Source: Prostheceraeus crozeri
Taxonomy: Eukaryota; Platyhelminthes; Polycladida; Euryleptidae
DNA: 64,000 nt
Assembly: GCA_907163375.1 (NCBI GenBank)
Contig: CAJQUW010015436.1
Span: 436,501-500,500 of the forward strand
Direction of reading: 5' to 3'
The notes under the pieces are model-generated. The model ran no database searches and had not been told where the DNA came from. It saw only the letters and a list, made by a program, of their open reading frames with translations. Of this stretch, positions 53,173 to 62,949 are shown in pieces. The translations under genes and the position numbers were made by a program. Position 1 is the stretch's first letter; the number at the start of each line of letters is the position of its first letter.

Positions 53173-56100
53173 GTGCAGGACATTCATCCTTTCTTGATGA
53201 ATCATATAGGCTTAATTCATCAAATGTTGGCGAGCTTAGATAGATTTTTACTTAAGGGCATGTTCTATCTCACTGCTCGTTTCAACAAGGTAGACAGTAG
53301 CACGGGAGAAGTTGAGTCCACTGTGACCATTAGGATGGCCTCCTGTGCTGCTGATCTCATAGGTGATGTAAACGAGTGGATAGAGAGACATGCGACCTAT
53401 CTCGTCAGCAACTTAAATAAATTGATGAAAGAGACAGCGGTCTGGTCTTTGATGGGATAGAGAAAGTAGACATTAAAATCAATCTTTTAGAAAATTTGCA
53501 AGGGAGTGGTTGTTTCACCCTCCCCAAAGTACTGGCTGACAAAAAGGCTGTCATCAATGTAGAGTGTCAGTCCCAGTGTTTCAAGTATGCCGTCCTCTCC
53601 ATTCTTCACTATAATGATATAGGCATACATCATCAAAGAGTCACCAAGTATTGTGAATGGGAGGATGAACTTAAGTTTGACGGGTTGGATGTCAACACAC
53701 TAGATTTTAAAGACATCGCCCAATTTGAAAAACTCAATAAAATTAAGATCGTCGTCCATCTCTGGGAAAAAGGTCTGAAGGGCGTTAGGTATAACAACCG
53801 CCAAAGTAACTTCGACCGGGTTGTCAATCTCCTCCTAGTGTATAGCGACAACCACCCAGAATGGCATTATTGTGGCATTCCTAAAATTTCTAGATTGTAT
53901 CGCCACCAACAAAGTTATGATGACAAACATTATTACTGTGATCGTTGCACACGACGCTTCACATCTAAACCATTTTTTGAACAGCATTATGAGTGGTGCT
54001 CTCGGGGTAAACTTGAAATGGAAGTCATGCCCAAAGATAAATTTTATAGGTATGAAGAAAACGGCAATGAGCTCAGTCCCATATGTACCATCTATGCGGA
54101 CATTGAATGTTACATTGAACAAGACCTAAGTCATGAGTCAGCAGCCATTGCCTGTTATGAAGTTTGGCATCCATATTATAGGAATCAAAATAAAATGCAT
54201 GTGTGGCAAGGCGAGGAGTGCGTTAAAAACTTCCTCAACTTTTTAGATAGGAAAGCCCGTTTTCATCAACGGTATGAATCGGAGCTGACTAGGAAACCCA
54301 TGTGCTTCACAGAAGCCGATAAAATCAAGTTTGATAAGACCACGGAATGTCCCCGCTGCTGTTCATCCTTTGATGATCAGCAACATAAGAAAGTGAGGGA
54401 CCATTGCCATCTCAGTGGTAAATTTAGGTCTGCCTTATGCAGTAAATGCAATATGAGACTTAGGCTCAAACGGCGAACGTTCCCCGTCATCTTCCATAAC
54501 TTTAAATGTTATTATGCTCACATCATCATTCGCCATGGATTCGGTAAAATGAAATCCTGGTCATCCAAAGTGATTGCACAAAGTAAGGAAACATTTATGT
54601 GCATCACTGCCAAAGTACAAGTAGATAAGACGAAGGAGGGGAAGCCTGTCTTCTATGACATAAAGTTTCTAGATAGTTTCAATTTATGTCTTCTTCCTTA
54701 GCTGCTTTGGCTAATAATTTAGAAACACTTCCCCTCACTCAACATCTAAAGAAAGACTATCCCAACATAAGTGACAGTCTCATGCGACGGAAAAGGGTGT
54801 TTCCTTATAGTTATTTTAGTTCAATGGACACTTTGAAGGAGACATCCCTTCCGTCCATCGATAAATTTAAAAATGATTTGACGGGTGAGGACTGTTCGCC
54901 GGATGACTAAGGCATGCAGAGCAAGCATGGTTGGAATTTAGGTGTCGCACTTTTGATGACCACATGCTTGCCTACTTAAAATTAGACGTCTATCTGTTGG
55001 CTGACGTGTTTGAGACTTTTAGGAAAGTCACATTAGAACAGGGCGCCTTAGACCCCGTCCATTTTGTTAGTCTACCGGGTCTGTCCTATCAGTCAGCCTT
55101 CAAGATGACGAAAGAGAGAATACATTTACTGCAAGATGCAGAAATGTACACGTTATTTGAACGTGGTATTAGGGGAGGCTTAACATTTGTTAACAAACAT
55201 GTTCAACAGCACCCAAGACATAGGATCGACCACGCATTTAATGTACATAGACCAAAATAATTTATATGGGAGTGCATTATCCAAGCCTTTACCACAGTCA
55301 GACTTCCAATGGGTAGAGCCCATGACATTGAACACTTCTCCAATCCAGCACACATCATGGCACTGGGAGATGAGGCCGACATAGGTTATTCATTTGAAGT
55401 CGACCTCATCTACCCAGAATCTATTAAGAATAGAACAGTTGATTTTCCTCTCGCACCCGAATCTGGCATAGTCAGTCCAGATATGTTCTCTCCCTTTATG
55501 GAAGGACACAATAAGCAATATGAGGCGGAAAATGACTTAAAATATAAACCCACTTGGAAGTTGTTGCTCACCCAATTGAACAAGCAGCATTATATCGTGC
55601 ACTTTTCCATCCTCAAATTCTATCTAGGTATAGGGATTCAACTTGACAAAGTCCATCGCGCTATCCAGTTTAGGCAGAAGCCCTTTCTAAAACCGTATAT
55701 AGAATTTAATAGTAAGAAACGGGCTGAATCCAAGAATCCTTTCGAAAAGGACTTCTTTAAATTTAAGAATAATGCCCTCTTTGGTAAAACCATGGAGGAT
55801 GTAAGAAAGCGCATGGACTATCGTATCGTGACTGATCCGGAAACGAGTATCAAGTTATGGCGCTCACCGTTGTTTTGCCACCATGATGTCATCTCCGAAG
55901 ACATCACTGGTTTTAAAATGTTAAAATGTTAGAACTTTGCAAGCCCATTTATGTCGGTCAAGCTGTCTTGGATCACTCCGAGTTGGAAATGTACAAGTTG
56001 TTTTACCACACCTTTAAAACTTGTCCATTGATCCAACATGTGGAATTAGTAGGAGGCGATACAGACAGCTTCTTCCTAACTTTGACAACCACTAGCCAAG

Positions 56101-56588
56101 TCAAGCAGGAAGACATTTTAAATTATTTAGCACCCAAGTTTGATAGTTCCAACTATCCCACTGACCATCCGCTTTACTCTACCTCAAATAAAGCGAAGCT
56201 TGGCTGCTTCAAGGATGAGTGTGCCGGCAAACAGATAGAGGAGATGATCTTGTTTCGTCCCAAGATGTACTCCATGTAGCTAAAATCCTCAGAGCTTTCT
56301 ATTAAACGGGCGAAAGGCATCTCGAAGTCAATCGTTCGAAAAATGACACATAGGGACTATCAAGATACCTTAGATTCACTTAAAATTAAAAAAGTAGAAA
56401 TGACCATTTTAAAATCACAGTTGCATCAAGTCAGAACAACGACGTTTAGGAAACGAGGTCTCTCATCTTGGGAAGACAAGCGATGCTGGATGAGTCCTAA
56501 CCACTCATTACCGTACGGTCATCCAGACACACATCTACCTCCACCCAAGAGACAGAAACTTTCTCCTCCTCCGTCTGGCAATGTATGA
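53173..56588 (+). pseudogene. polB: Polinton-type protein-primed DNA polymerase B (broken)
   Basis: The recognisable order is: an N-terminal region with YLTARFNKVDSSTG and CFKYAVLSILHY; a zinc-finger-like YYCDRCTRRF; exonuclease motif with YADIECY; a cysteine/histidine stretch KVRDHCHLSGKFRSALCSKC; exonuclease motif FHNFKCYYAHIII; exonuclease motif YLKLDVYLLADVFE; polymerase motif A region YIDQNNLYGSALSKPLP; motif B region NNALFGKTMEDVRKRM; motif C GGDTDSFFLTL. This is the DNA_pol_B_2 arrangement of Polintons and adintoviruses, which replicate linear genomes by protein priming. It is broken in about five places. All main motifs remain recognisable, so decay is moderate. Confidence 0.9.
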
Positions 56589-57765
56589 TGATGAATGCTT
56601 CCTCTCTGTTGTGGTTGATGTTTTGCTTTTTCGCTCCATGGCGTTTTCTATGGGGTGTTGTGAGTGAGTCTCTTGTAACATGCGTCCAACTCCTGATCAC
56701 AGCACATCATGGCTTCCATATCAACTGTTTTTCCTGACTTTGTTTTGTCCCTGCACATGATTGACTTTGTTTTCTCCGGTGATGTGAGCCATAAAAACTT
56801 TGTTTTCTGCTACCATCAGTATGACCTATGTACGGTGCTATGAAAATACGCTGTGATGATGAATAACATATCATGTACATACTGTGTCGTTATCCCTTCA
56901 CATAAAGTTGCGGTTCAAATAGGTGGGACTGACTTGGTAATAATGTCACAAGCATGTCACTGTTTGTAAGATAAGTGAAATATAAAATGAAGTCAGAATC
57001 ATTTGACTGTTTGTGAAGTTAGAAATAAAGTTGACGTTTGTAAAGTTAGAAATAAAGTAGATGATTGTAAAGTTTGAATTAATGTTAGAATCATTTCAGA
57101 GTTTGCAAGATAGGTAAAGTATAAAATAAAGTGACAAGCATTTCAATGTTTGTAAGATAGGTGAAGAATAAAATAAAGTTGGAATCATCTCACCATTTGT
57201 AAAGTTAGAGATAAAGTTGTTGTTTGTGATGTTAGGAATAATGTCATTCACAAATGGTTAAGTTAATAAATGTACTATGCGCTAACGGTAAACATTCACT
57301 TGTGCTATATAAAACCCTAAATCCAACCGTAGGCAACCCTATCCCCATAGATGATGGACTTTAGCAATTTATAGATAAAGTATGAAGTAAAGTGACAAGC
57401 ATTTCACTGTTTGCAAGATAGGTAAAGTATAAAATAAAGTCAAAACCATGTTAGAGTTTGTAAGTTATCATCCTCACCAACGAATGTAACATCATGACAA
57501 TTTCTTCGGCTTAGGAAACATCAACCACTTTGCTGACTCATGTCTATAAATAGCTCTGACTCATGAAGTGGTAAAGCACCAGTCAGTTAGATAAGAATCT
57601 AATAGTCTTGTTCAATCTTTTCATCGACACGTGTGTGGGCATCATTTCATGTCTATAAATAGCGCTGACTCATCATAAAGCGATGAACCTTGTTGATGAC
57701 CTTTTCACTGACACGTGTGTGGGCGATAGTTCATTGCGATGACTCATTCAAAACACATCATGTGA
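56589..57765. repeat. Non-coding spacer with tandem repeats and TATA boxes
   Basis: From about 56985 to 57455 degenerate units of the type gtttgtaaagttagaaataa recur roughly ten times. TATA-like boxes lie at 57305 (ctatataaaa), 57544 (ctataaata) and 57653 (ctataaata); the last two sit in a duplicated segment of about 110 bp together with cacgtgtgtgggc. No frame is associated with them on the plus strand. Confidence 0.6.
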
Positions 57766-58305
57766 TTAACACGATTCTATTAACTGTGACTCATACAGAT
57801 AACGCATTAAAGATTTAACAATGTCAGCTACTTTACTGATATCACGTAAACCAGTCATGATACAATGTCCGTTGTGAAACACTGCAATATGTACAGGATG
57901 CCACTTCCGAATCAGAGCAGCAGGAAAGAGTTCAGTTTCATAAAATATACAATGATTACTGGTTTTAATGTTGGCTACATTCACTAACATCTTCAATTGA
58001 ACAAACACTACTATATTCTTCAATGTCAGGGGACTGAGGCGTAGATGAGGTATGAGTGTTCTCATTTTCTTGACGACTTCGTAACACATGGACTGCATCA
58101 CGAAATAAGAAAGGTTTCCTAGGACTTGGATTTTGCCGCAGCGAAAGATTTGAAGATTTCGACCGTTGGTCATGCGAATGACCAACATTTGTGGACGACC
58201 GCGATGATATACTGAATCGGGAAGATGGATATGCAACTGTTCTAAATCGATGTCTCTTATGAGATTCATTTCGCGCATGGCATTGATGATGCGGATGGGG
58301 AGCAT
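57766..58305 (-). CDS. TATA-binding-protein-like protein of the virus-like element
   Basis: This 179-residue frame has the two-repeat saddle pattern of TBP. Repeat 1 (about 18-84): DLEQLHIHLPDS, VIRMTNGRNLQIFRCGKIQV then LGN. Repeat 2 (about 95-170): LKNIVVFVQLK, FYETELFPAALIRK, VHIAVFHNGHCIMTG. Of the four phenylalanines TBP inserts into DNA, three correspond to Phe here (54, 127, 143); the first is Pro38. TBP places RNA polymerase at TATA promoters. Length equals the conserved TBP core, so it lacks the variable N-terminal tail. It lies between PolB and minus-strand family genes and overlaps another frame (57965-58600). The alignment is by eye against remembered eukaryotic TBP; sequence is very divergent. 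Confidence 0.75.
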   Translation of the reverse strand: MLPIRIINAMREMNLIRDIDLEQLHIHLPDSVYHRGRPQMLVIRMTNGRNLQIFRCGKIQVLGNLSYFVMQSMCYEVVKKMRTLIPHLRLSPLTLKNIVVFVQLKMLVNVANIKTSNHCIFYETELFPAALIRKWHPVHIAVFHNGHCIMTGLRDISKVADIVKSLMRYLYESQLIESC

Positions 58306-58600
58306 GATTCACAAATGACATGAGGGTTGAGTGAACTTCCATTTCATACTTTTCCCATGAGGGTTTTGGAATCACGATGTAGCAGTGATCATTATGTAGA
58401 ATCATCTCTTGAATGCGAATAAATACAATGCCGTCTCCTACGTTAATGACACGACAAGAGTTGGATTGGATTGCGTGATGCAACTTTCGTAGTTGAAAGC
58501 GTTCTAGAGTTATCTGAAGTTGACGTTTCATGTCATGAAATGTAACGCACTGACGTTTCCATGATACATAGAGGCATGCTGATAATTTCCACATGATCAT
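57965..58600 (-). CDS. Unknown protein overlapping the TBP-like frame
   Basis: A 211-codon frame beginning MIMWKLSACLYVSWKRQCVT. Its first 95 residues (with VGDGIVFIRIQEMI and YCYIVIPKPSWEK-like sequence, observed CYIVIPKPSWEKYEMEV) look protein-like; the rest, which overlaps the TBP-like frame, is low-complexity and may not be coding. I do not recognise it. Confidence 0.35.
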   Translation of the reverse strand: MIMWKLSACLYVSWKRQCVTFHDMKRQLQITLERFQLRKLHHAIQSNSCRVINVGDGIVFIRIQEMILHNDHCYIVIPKPSWEKYEMEVHSTLMSFVNHAPHPHHQCHARNESHKRHRFRTVAYPSSRFSISSRSSTNVGHSHDQRSKSSNLSLRQNPSPRKPFLFRDAVHVLRSRQENENTHTSSTPQSPDIEEYSSVCSIEDVSECSQH

Positions 58601-58756
58601 GATTCAAACCTGAATGAAGAATGGTATGCCTAAGAAAGAAGGAGAGAGTCATGTTCATGTGTGGCATGGTGAGTGTACATTTTCTTTCTTGATAAGGTGG
58701 CCGTTAGGCCGTGGTCTCATAAAGACCGATGGTGCGTTCTCAGTGTGTGGAGAGTG

Positions 58757-59206
58757 TTATTGTAGTTGATCATCATCAACATGGACATCATTTTTGAAGG
58801 TTATGGAGACAAGATAGGGATTCAACGTAAACAACCTTCCATCCCTGCGCGGACCCATGTAGATGGTTTGAATTTTAATTTCGAAGGAGTAGAATACTTT
58901 TCCCAAAATGGGGAGAGGTTTGCAATTGAGTAAGTCGAATTCGCCGCCCTCCTTTTCATGGATGATGAGACAGTGTCTATCCATATGAACATACATGTAT
59001 CGTCTTTCCATGATGGGAACTTGTGGCCGCTTCCCATTGTGTCGAACAATTTCTTTGGGAATGGTAAGATTTTCTTTCAGGAATGTTTCAAGAGTATTGA
59101 ATTGTAACCGTGTCCAATAGTCTAACGGTACACACACAGCGAGTCCATACTTTGTTGACATAACCTTTAGATAATTCATCCGATGACTTGGAGTTTTTAT
59201 GGTCAC
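58757..59206 (-). CDS. Family B protein, copy 1
   Basis: A 149-residue frame with the family B core: FYSFEIKIQTIYMGPRRDG then LFTLNPYLVSITFK. Copies 2 and 3 (61145-61495, 63573-63980) share an aromatic strand, a Y-x-G turn and a SLN/TLN-x-x-L strand, so it is probably a small beta-rich domain. A TATA-like box (tgtatataaataggg, minus strand, 59484-59498) lies 280 bases upstream. Function unknown. Downstream at 58696-58727 there are short hairpins (ggtctttatgagacc and ggcctaacggcc on the minus strand). Confidence 0.55.
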   Translation of the reverse strand: MTIKTPSHRMNYLKVMSTKYGLAVCVPLDYWTRLQFNTLETFLKENLTIPKEIVRHNGKRPQVPIMERRYMYVHMDRHCLIIHEKEGGEFDLLNCKPLPILGKVFYSFEIKIQTIYMGPRRDGRLFTLNPYLVSITFKNDVHVDDDQLQ

Positions 59207-59483
59207 GACTTCTCCATGATGAGTTATCTTTTGATTGAAAGCATTTTTACCCGATGCTTAAGTAAGGGAGTTCAGTGTACCCAGTGCGAGAGCAGAGGAG
59301 TTGATGGCTTCGAGCAACTGCATGTTTAGCGCAAGGACGGAAATGATTGTCATGAGCTCAGTCGTCCGTTTTATAACCAGACCTAGCTCCAATCACATGC
59401 GTTTCCTTTTTCACGTTTTCCGTCTTTGTTACGTGACAAGGAGTTATCACACGTGAACTTTTGACTGCGTGGGTGGAAACCTT

Positions 59484-59498
59484 CCCTATTTATATACA
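59484..59498 (-). promoter_or_regulatory. TATA box for minus-strand family B gene
   Basis: Minus strand reads tgtatataaataggg, a strong TATA match, facing the frame starting at 59206. Confidence 0.45.
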
Positions 59499-59528
59499 AA
59501 GTCGTTCTAGTCCTCACAAAGACTTTAG

Positions 59529-59765
59529 TGACACACCCCTTCTAGCGAACAAAGACGCATTCATTTATCTAACAAAGAGCCTGATAGTAATGCACAAAGC
59601 GCAATGATTCATGTTGTGACACGCCCCTTTTCTCGAACAAAGACGCATTCATTTATCTAACGAAGAGCCCAATAGTAAAGTACAAAGCGCAATGACTCAT
59701 TTTGTGACACGCCCCTTTTCTCGAACAAAGACGCATTCATTTATCTAACAAAGCGCAATGACTCA
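59529..59765. repeat. 88-bp tandem repeat, 2.6 copies
   Basis: Units start tgacacNccccttNtNgcgaac-like at 59529, 59618 and 59705 and contain aacaaagacgcattcattta; the third is shortened. It lies between the family B copy 1 promoter and the 3' end of family A copy 2. Confidence 0.9.
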
Positions 59766-59817
59766 ACTTGCTCTATACACCATTACAAAATACTGTGAAA
59801 AGAAATCTTTATTGCAT

Positions 59818-60264
59818 CTACACAACATGTCGGCCATCAAGCAAAGTCGTGGATGTAAACACACTCAGTTGAATCATGATATGTTTAACAACGTACGCAT
59901 TTCCTTCCATCGTCTCATCTATTCTCTCCATAATTTTCTCCATATGACGTACATGAAATTGATCAGTAAGAGTAATCCATTCTGTGTAATAGGATCCAAA
60001 ACGAAGTGGTTTTTGCAAATCTCTCAACTCTATATAAGCAACGAGTCTACCCTTCACATCTTGAGGTTGTAAACTCTCCATCAATCTTTTGAAGAGAGGA
60101 AGGCTTTCAGTTATCACTACTTTCATATCATTCATCTTCATTTTAAATGTAAGTTTCCAATCTTGTAAAAATCCATCGAATCCTTGTTTATCAAGAGTCA
60201 AATGACGCATGTGGTTACTTAAGTTACGATGCGCCATCATAAACGTTGTGACTATAGATTTCAT
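59818..60264 (-). CDS. Family A protein, copy 2
   Basis: A 148-residue frame with GFDGFLQDWKLTFKMKMNDM, LFKRLMESLQPQDVKGRLVA, YIELRDLQKPLRFGSYYTEW, FHVRHMEKIMERIDE and VKHIMIQLSVF. The same ordered words occur in copy 3 and in the broken copy 1. Predicted mixed alpha/beta, no membrane segment, no known catalytic motif. A minus-strand AATAAA lies just downstream (about 59790). Confidence 0.6.
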   Translation of the reverse strand: MKSIVTTFMMAHRNLSNHMRHLTLDKQGFDGFLQDWKLTFKMKMNDMKVVITESLPLFKRLMESLQPQDVKGRLVAYIELRDLQKPLRFGSYYTEWITLTDQFHVRHMEKIMERIDETMEGNAYVVKHIMIQLSVFTSTTLLDGRHVV

Positions 60265-60410
60265 ATTGCTTCAATGACTTCCACTATGAATAAAACAGAA
60301 ATAACAGTCATGTTCCACTGTAAGTTTATTCAACATCAGACAAAATTTACAAGTACAGAATACACTTCATGAAAGGATCATCACTCATTCACAAGGAGTA
60401 AAAACATGTT

Positions 60411-60683
60411 TTACATGTAACCATGCTGTTGACAATAATATAGATACAGTTCATAAACGTCATAGAGACTACAATGCCAGCGTGAAGAGAGTTTTGCAAT
60501 GTAGGTGGCTTTATTTCTAGTGTTACAGTGGGATGGTGGTCTGTAAAGGTGATGTCTCTCACCGAAACATATATCCATGTCAAAAATCATTTCATCTCTA
60601 AACTTCTTTTGATCACAATGCATATGATAGTCTTTTCTTACACGATCTACCCAACATGGTAAATATAAATTATCAATGTGCAA
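60411..60683 (-). CDS. Small His/Cys/Tyr-rich unknown protein
   Basis: A 90-residue frame, MHIDNLYLPCWVDRVRKDYH, with many histidines and cysteines (HCDQKK, ICFGERHH, HCNTRNK, WHCSLYD). It might bind metal, but the spacing fits no finger I know. A minus-strand AATAAA follows near 60320. Weakly supported as a gene. Confidence 0.35.
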   Translation of the reverse strand: MHIDNLYLPCWVDRVRKDYHMHCDQKKFRDEMIFDMDICFGERHHLYRPPSHCNTRNKATYIAKLSSRWHCSLYDVYELYLYYCQQHGYM

Positions 60684-60993
60684 CTGAAGTGTTGTTGCTT
60701 CTCGTTCAGAATCATTTCCTAATATTTTAACAATATGAAAACCTGACAGCCACCGTTTGAAATCACATCAAATACGTTTCATTTACAAATCCAATATGAA
60801 TCAAAATAGAAGGATCAAGTCCATGCACATGACGCCGTGACCATTCGTCTTTGTGTGGAGGACAGTAGGCAAATCCATGATATACACTAACAACAGTTTG
60901 ATCGCTTTCTCTCATTGCAATAGCACTCAATTCCTGCATGGGTGTTTCCTCACTGTCTATGAAGATGGCAACCTATAATATCAAAAAGACTTA

Positions 60994-61263
60994 TTACAAG
61001 ATAATACTTTGAGCAGGAACTTTACAAAGATGTCTGTCCTTTACATAACAAAAGATACATACAACATGATTACAATGTTTTATTTGAACATAACGCGCAA
61101 GACCGCGTTTTCCACATTCACTACATACTAACTGATTACAATACTTAAGATTTCTCTTTGGTGGTAACACCATCTTTCTTTGATGTGCGACGACGTTTAG
61201 GTTTGGTGACAGGTTCTTGACACTCTTTGACACAAGAATCAATGACTTTCTCAATGTGATCAA
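60994..61263 (-). CDS. RING-like finger protein (family C), copy 1
   Basis: An 89-residue frame with a basic N-terminus and VCSECGKRGLARYVQIKHCN followed by HVVCIFCYVKDRHLC: C-x2-C, then C-x-H, C-x2-C and a final Cys, the first part of a RING/HC-type finger. Copy 2 at 63410-63661 has the same order. It overlaps the 3' part of family B copy 2 in another frame; the same family B/family C overlap is seen at 63.4-64 kb. RING proteins usually act as ubiquitin ligases, but the last zinc ligands are unclear here. Confidence 0.55.
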   Translation of the reverse strand: MITLRKSLILVSKSVKNLSPNLNVVAHQRKMVLPPKRNLKYCNQLVCSECGKRGLARYVQIKHCNHVVCIFCYVKDRHLCKVPAQSIIL

Positions 61264-61495
61264 GACCTGTTAACTCAGGTTGATGATGAATTTGAGCAAT
61301 GCGCAAATTGAGAGAAATCAAACTACCGCCGGTTTTATGAGGTCCCACATAAACAGCAGGCACCTCAATATGAAAGGAATAAAAGCCTGCACCTAGCGAT
61401 GACAATTCTGTTTCAACTGACTGTTCAACTGTCACTCCTGAAGTGACTTTACAATACTTGCTTTGCAAAATATAGCAGCGAGTGCCGCGATACAA
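61145..61495 (-). CDS. Family B protein, copy 2
   Basis: A 116-residue frame with YRGTRCYILQSKYCKVTSGV, FYSFHIEVPAVYVGPHKTGG then SLISLNLRIAQIHHQP and a Lys/Arg-rich tail KPKRRRTSKKDG. It shares the FYSF..I..VYxGP...G...SLN core with copy 1. The basic tail, also present in copy 3, could be a nuclear localisation signal. Confidence 0.6.
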   Translation of the reverse strand: MYRGTRCYILQSKYCKVTSGVTVEQSVETELSSLGAGFYSFHIEVPAVYVGPHKTGGSLISLNLRIAQIHHQPELTGLDHIEKVIDSCVKECQEPVTKPKRRRTSKKDGVTTKEKS

Positions 61496-61648
61496 AGGTT
61501 TATACTAAGAAGTTTTCTTTTATGGCCACAACTGTAATAGTTCAGTAGGAATAAGAGCCTTCTGCCTCACAACGTCTTCTAAAATGTCAAGCTGCTGACG
61601 CAACCAATTATCAATAGGGATACTCAGGTTTTGACCGCAGCGATTTAC

Positions 61649-61876
61649 TTATTGCGTATCCACTTTTGGTAAGTATACCGCCGGCGTTTGAAGATAGAGT
61701 CGAACACCGTTGTAGCGCTTTTGTTGTTTGTAGGTAGGATAGCCGTGAATTATCTTTTCAATTTTCGGATTCCACAGCTCGAGATGTTGAGGATTCAGTG
61801 ATGCAGTAATTGGAGTAGGATTCATGGCCATGGCAGTCTGTAACGAAAGAATACCACTAAGTACATTCATGATCAT
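61649..61876 (-). CDS. Unknown short protein, possible family B leader part
   Basis: A 75-residue frame with LELWNPKIEKIIHGYPTYKQ and VRLYLQTPAVYLPKVDTQ. Its position directly ahead of family B copy 2, and the KIWDG... start of copy 3, suggest it may belong to the N-terminal half of a family B gene. Weak. Confidence 0.3.
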   Translation of the reverse strand: MIMNVLSGILSLQTAMAMNPTPITASLNPQHLELWNPKIEKIIHGYPTYKQQKRYNGVRLYLQTPAVYLPKVDTQ

Positions 61877-61918
61877 CAGAGAAAATAAAATTGTTAGCTC
61901 AGCAGTGACATATGAGGT

Positions 61919-61934
61919 GGCCCTTAAGAAGACC
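61919..61934 (-). terminator. Histone-type 3' stem-loop candidate
   Basis: Minus strand GGTCTTCTTAAGGGCC, preceded by CCCAAAA and followed by ACC, 20 bases after the stop codon of the proline-rich frame. Six pairs (two G.U), four-base loop: near the histone 3' consensus including its flanks. Confidence 0.5.
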
Positions 61935-61954
61935 TTTTGGGGCGTTCACATGAT

Positions 61955-62185
61955 TTAAAGCTTATCACCAAAGTCTAAGTCTTCATCATCGTCCAGTAAA
62001 TTAAATGTCTTGGGCTTAGGACCCGAATTAAGTTTCAATTCCCTAAAAGACTTAAAGGTAAGGCGTCTAGGTGGTGGAGGCGGTGGCGGTGATGGTTCAA
62101 CAAAATAAGCTTGTACAATCATCGGCCACACACTCTCCTGCGTCTCTCTTCTAAAATGTTGGTAAGGTTTAGGCCACACAGTCAT
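61955..62185 (-). CDS. Proline-rich, acidic-tailed small protein
   Basis: A 76-residue frame starting MTVWPKPYQHFRRETQESVW, with a run of seven prolines in the middle and an acidic end LLDDDEDLDFGDKL. An upstream extension of the frame to 62491 exists, but a TATA box at 62313-62321 argues that the mRNA starts after it, so I chose the internal Met. The acidic, aromatic tail resembles a transcription-activator or polymerase-binding peptide; this is only a resemblance. Confidence 0.45.
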   Translation of the reverse strand: MTVWPKPYQHFRRETQESVWPMIVQAYFVEPSPPPPPPPRRLTFKSFRELKLNSGPKPKTFNLLDDDEDLDFGDKL

Positions 62186-62312
62186 GACACTCACTTGTAA
62201 ATTTGCAAACAGGATTGAATCAGACAAAATTGAGACGGAGAATGCCTTTCGCAAGTGACACACACTTTTCGAGTCAAGAGAATGAAATGAAGAGAAAATG
62301 GGGATACGTCTG

Positions 62313-62321
62313 CTTTTATAG
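62313..62321 (-). promoter_or_regulatory. TATA box for the proline-rich gene
   Basis: Minus strand CTATAAAAG, about 130 bases before the ATG at 62185. Confidence 0.5.
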
Positions 62322-62445
62322 TCTCCTGCGAATCCACATTTGACACTATGAGAGCCAATCAGAGACCTCCGTTTCTCTCCTGACTTCGTTGCGGCAGGGA
62401 AAAGGAGGCAGGCGGACGACTGACTCATGATTGCTTTTCCCAAAT

Positions 62446-62937
62446 CTAGTTTAGCACATTGAGTTGAATATGAATGTGTTTTATGCGACATAAGAGCAAG
62501 TTGGATCCATGCTCTTGAAATGAATCTAGTCGAGATGCAATTTTCGCCATGTGTCGCTGATAGAAATCTTTTGGATCATGTATCGTCTCTGCAGAATAGG
62601 ATGCAAAATGAAACACTACACGTTCACCTGCATGTTCATCAGTCACTTTCTCAAATTCAATCTCTGCAACTAATCGTCCTTTCGCATCTTTATTCATCAA
62701 ACTGTCCATGAGCTGTTGGAAAACGAAGTAACCTGTAGCGATAGCAAATTCTAAGTCTGCCTTTTCATGATGAAATGAGATGATGTAGTCCCTAATCACA
62801 CCACGAAGACTTTGTCGAGGAAAACGTAGTGAACAAGATTCATTCGTAAACTTTACTGCATCTGTCATCTTTCTTCCTATCACTTCGGAGACATAGCATG
62901 AATGACATTCAGGTGCAACATGGCACGCTGATGACAA
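62446..62937 (-). CDS. Family A protein, copy 3
   Basis: A 163-residue frame. After a cysteine-containing N-terminus it shows FPRQSLRGVIRDYIISFHHE, FVFQQLMDSLMNKDAKGRLV, AEIEFEKV, FHFASYSAETIHDPKDFYQR, HMAKIASRLDSFQEHGSN and IKHIHIQLNVL. It is the longest copy and the best reference for the family. It starts directly inside the right repeat array. Function unknown. Confidence 0.6.
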   Translation of the reverse strand: MSSACHVAPECHSCYVSEVIGRKMTDAVKFTNESCSLRFPRQSLRGVIRDYIISFHHEKADLEFAIATGYFVFQQLMDSLMNKDAKGRLVAEIEFEKVTDEHAGERVVFHFASYSAETIHDPKDFYQRHMAKIASRLDSFQEHGSNLLLCRIKHIHIQLNVLN

Positions 62938-62949
62938 ATCTGGTCTCTG

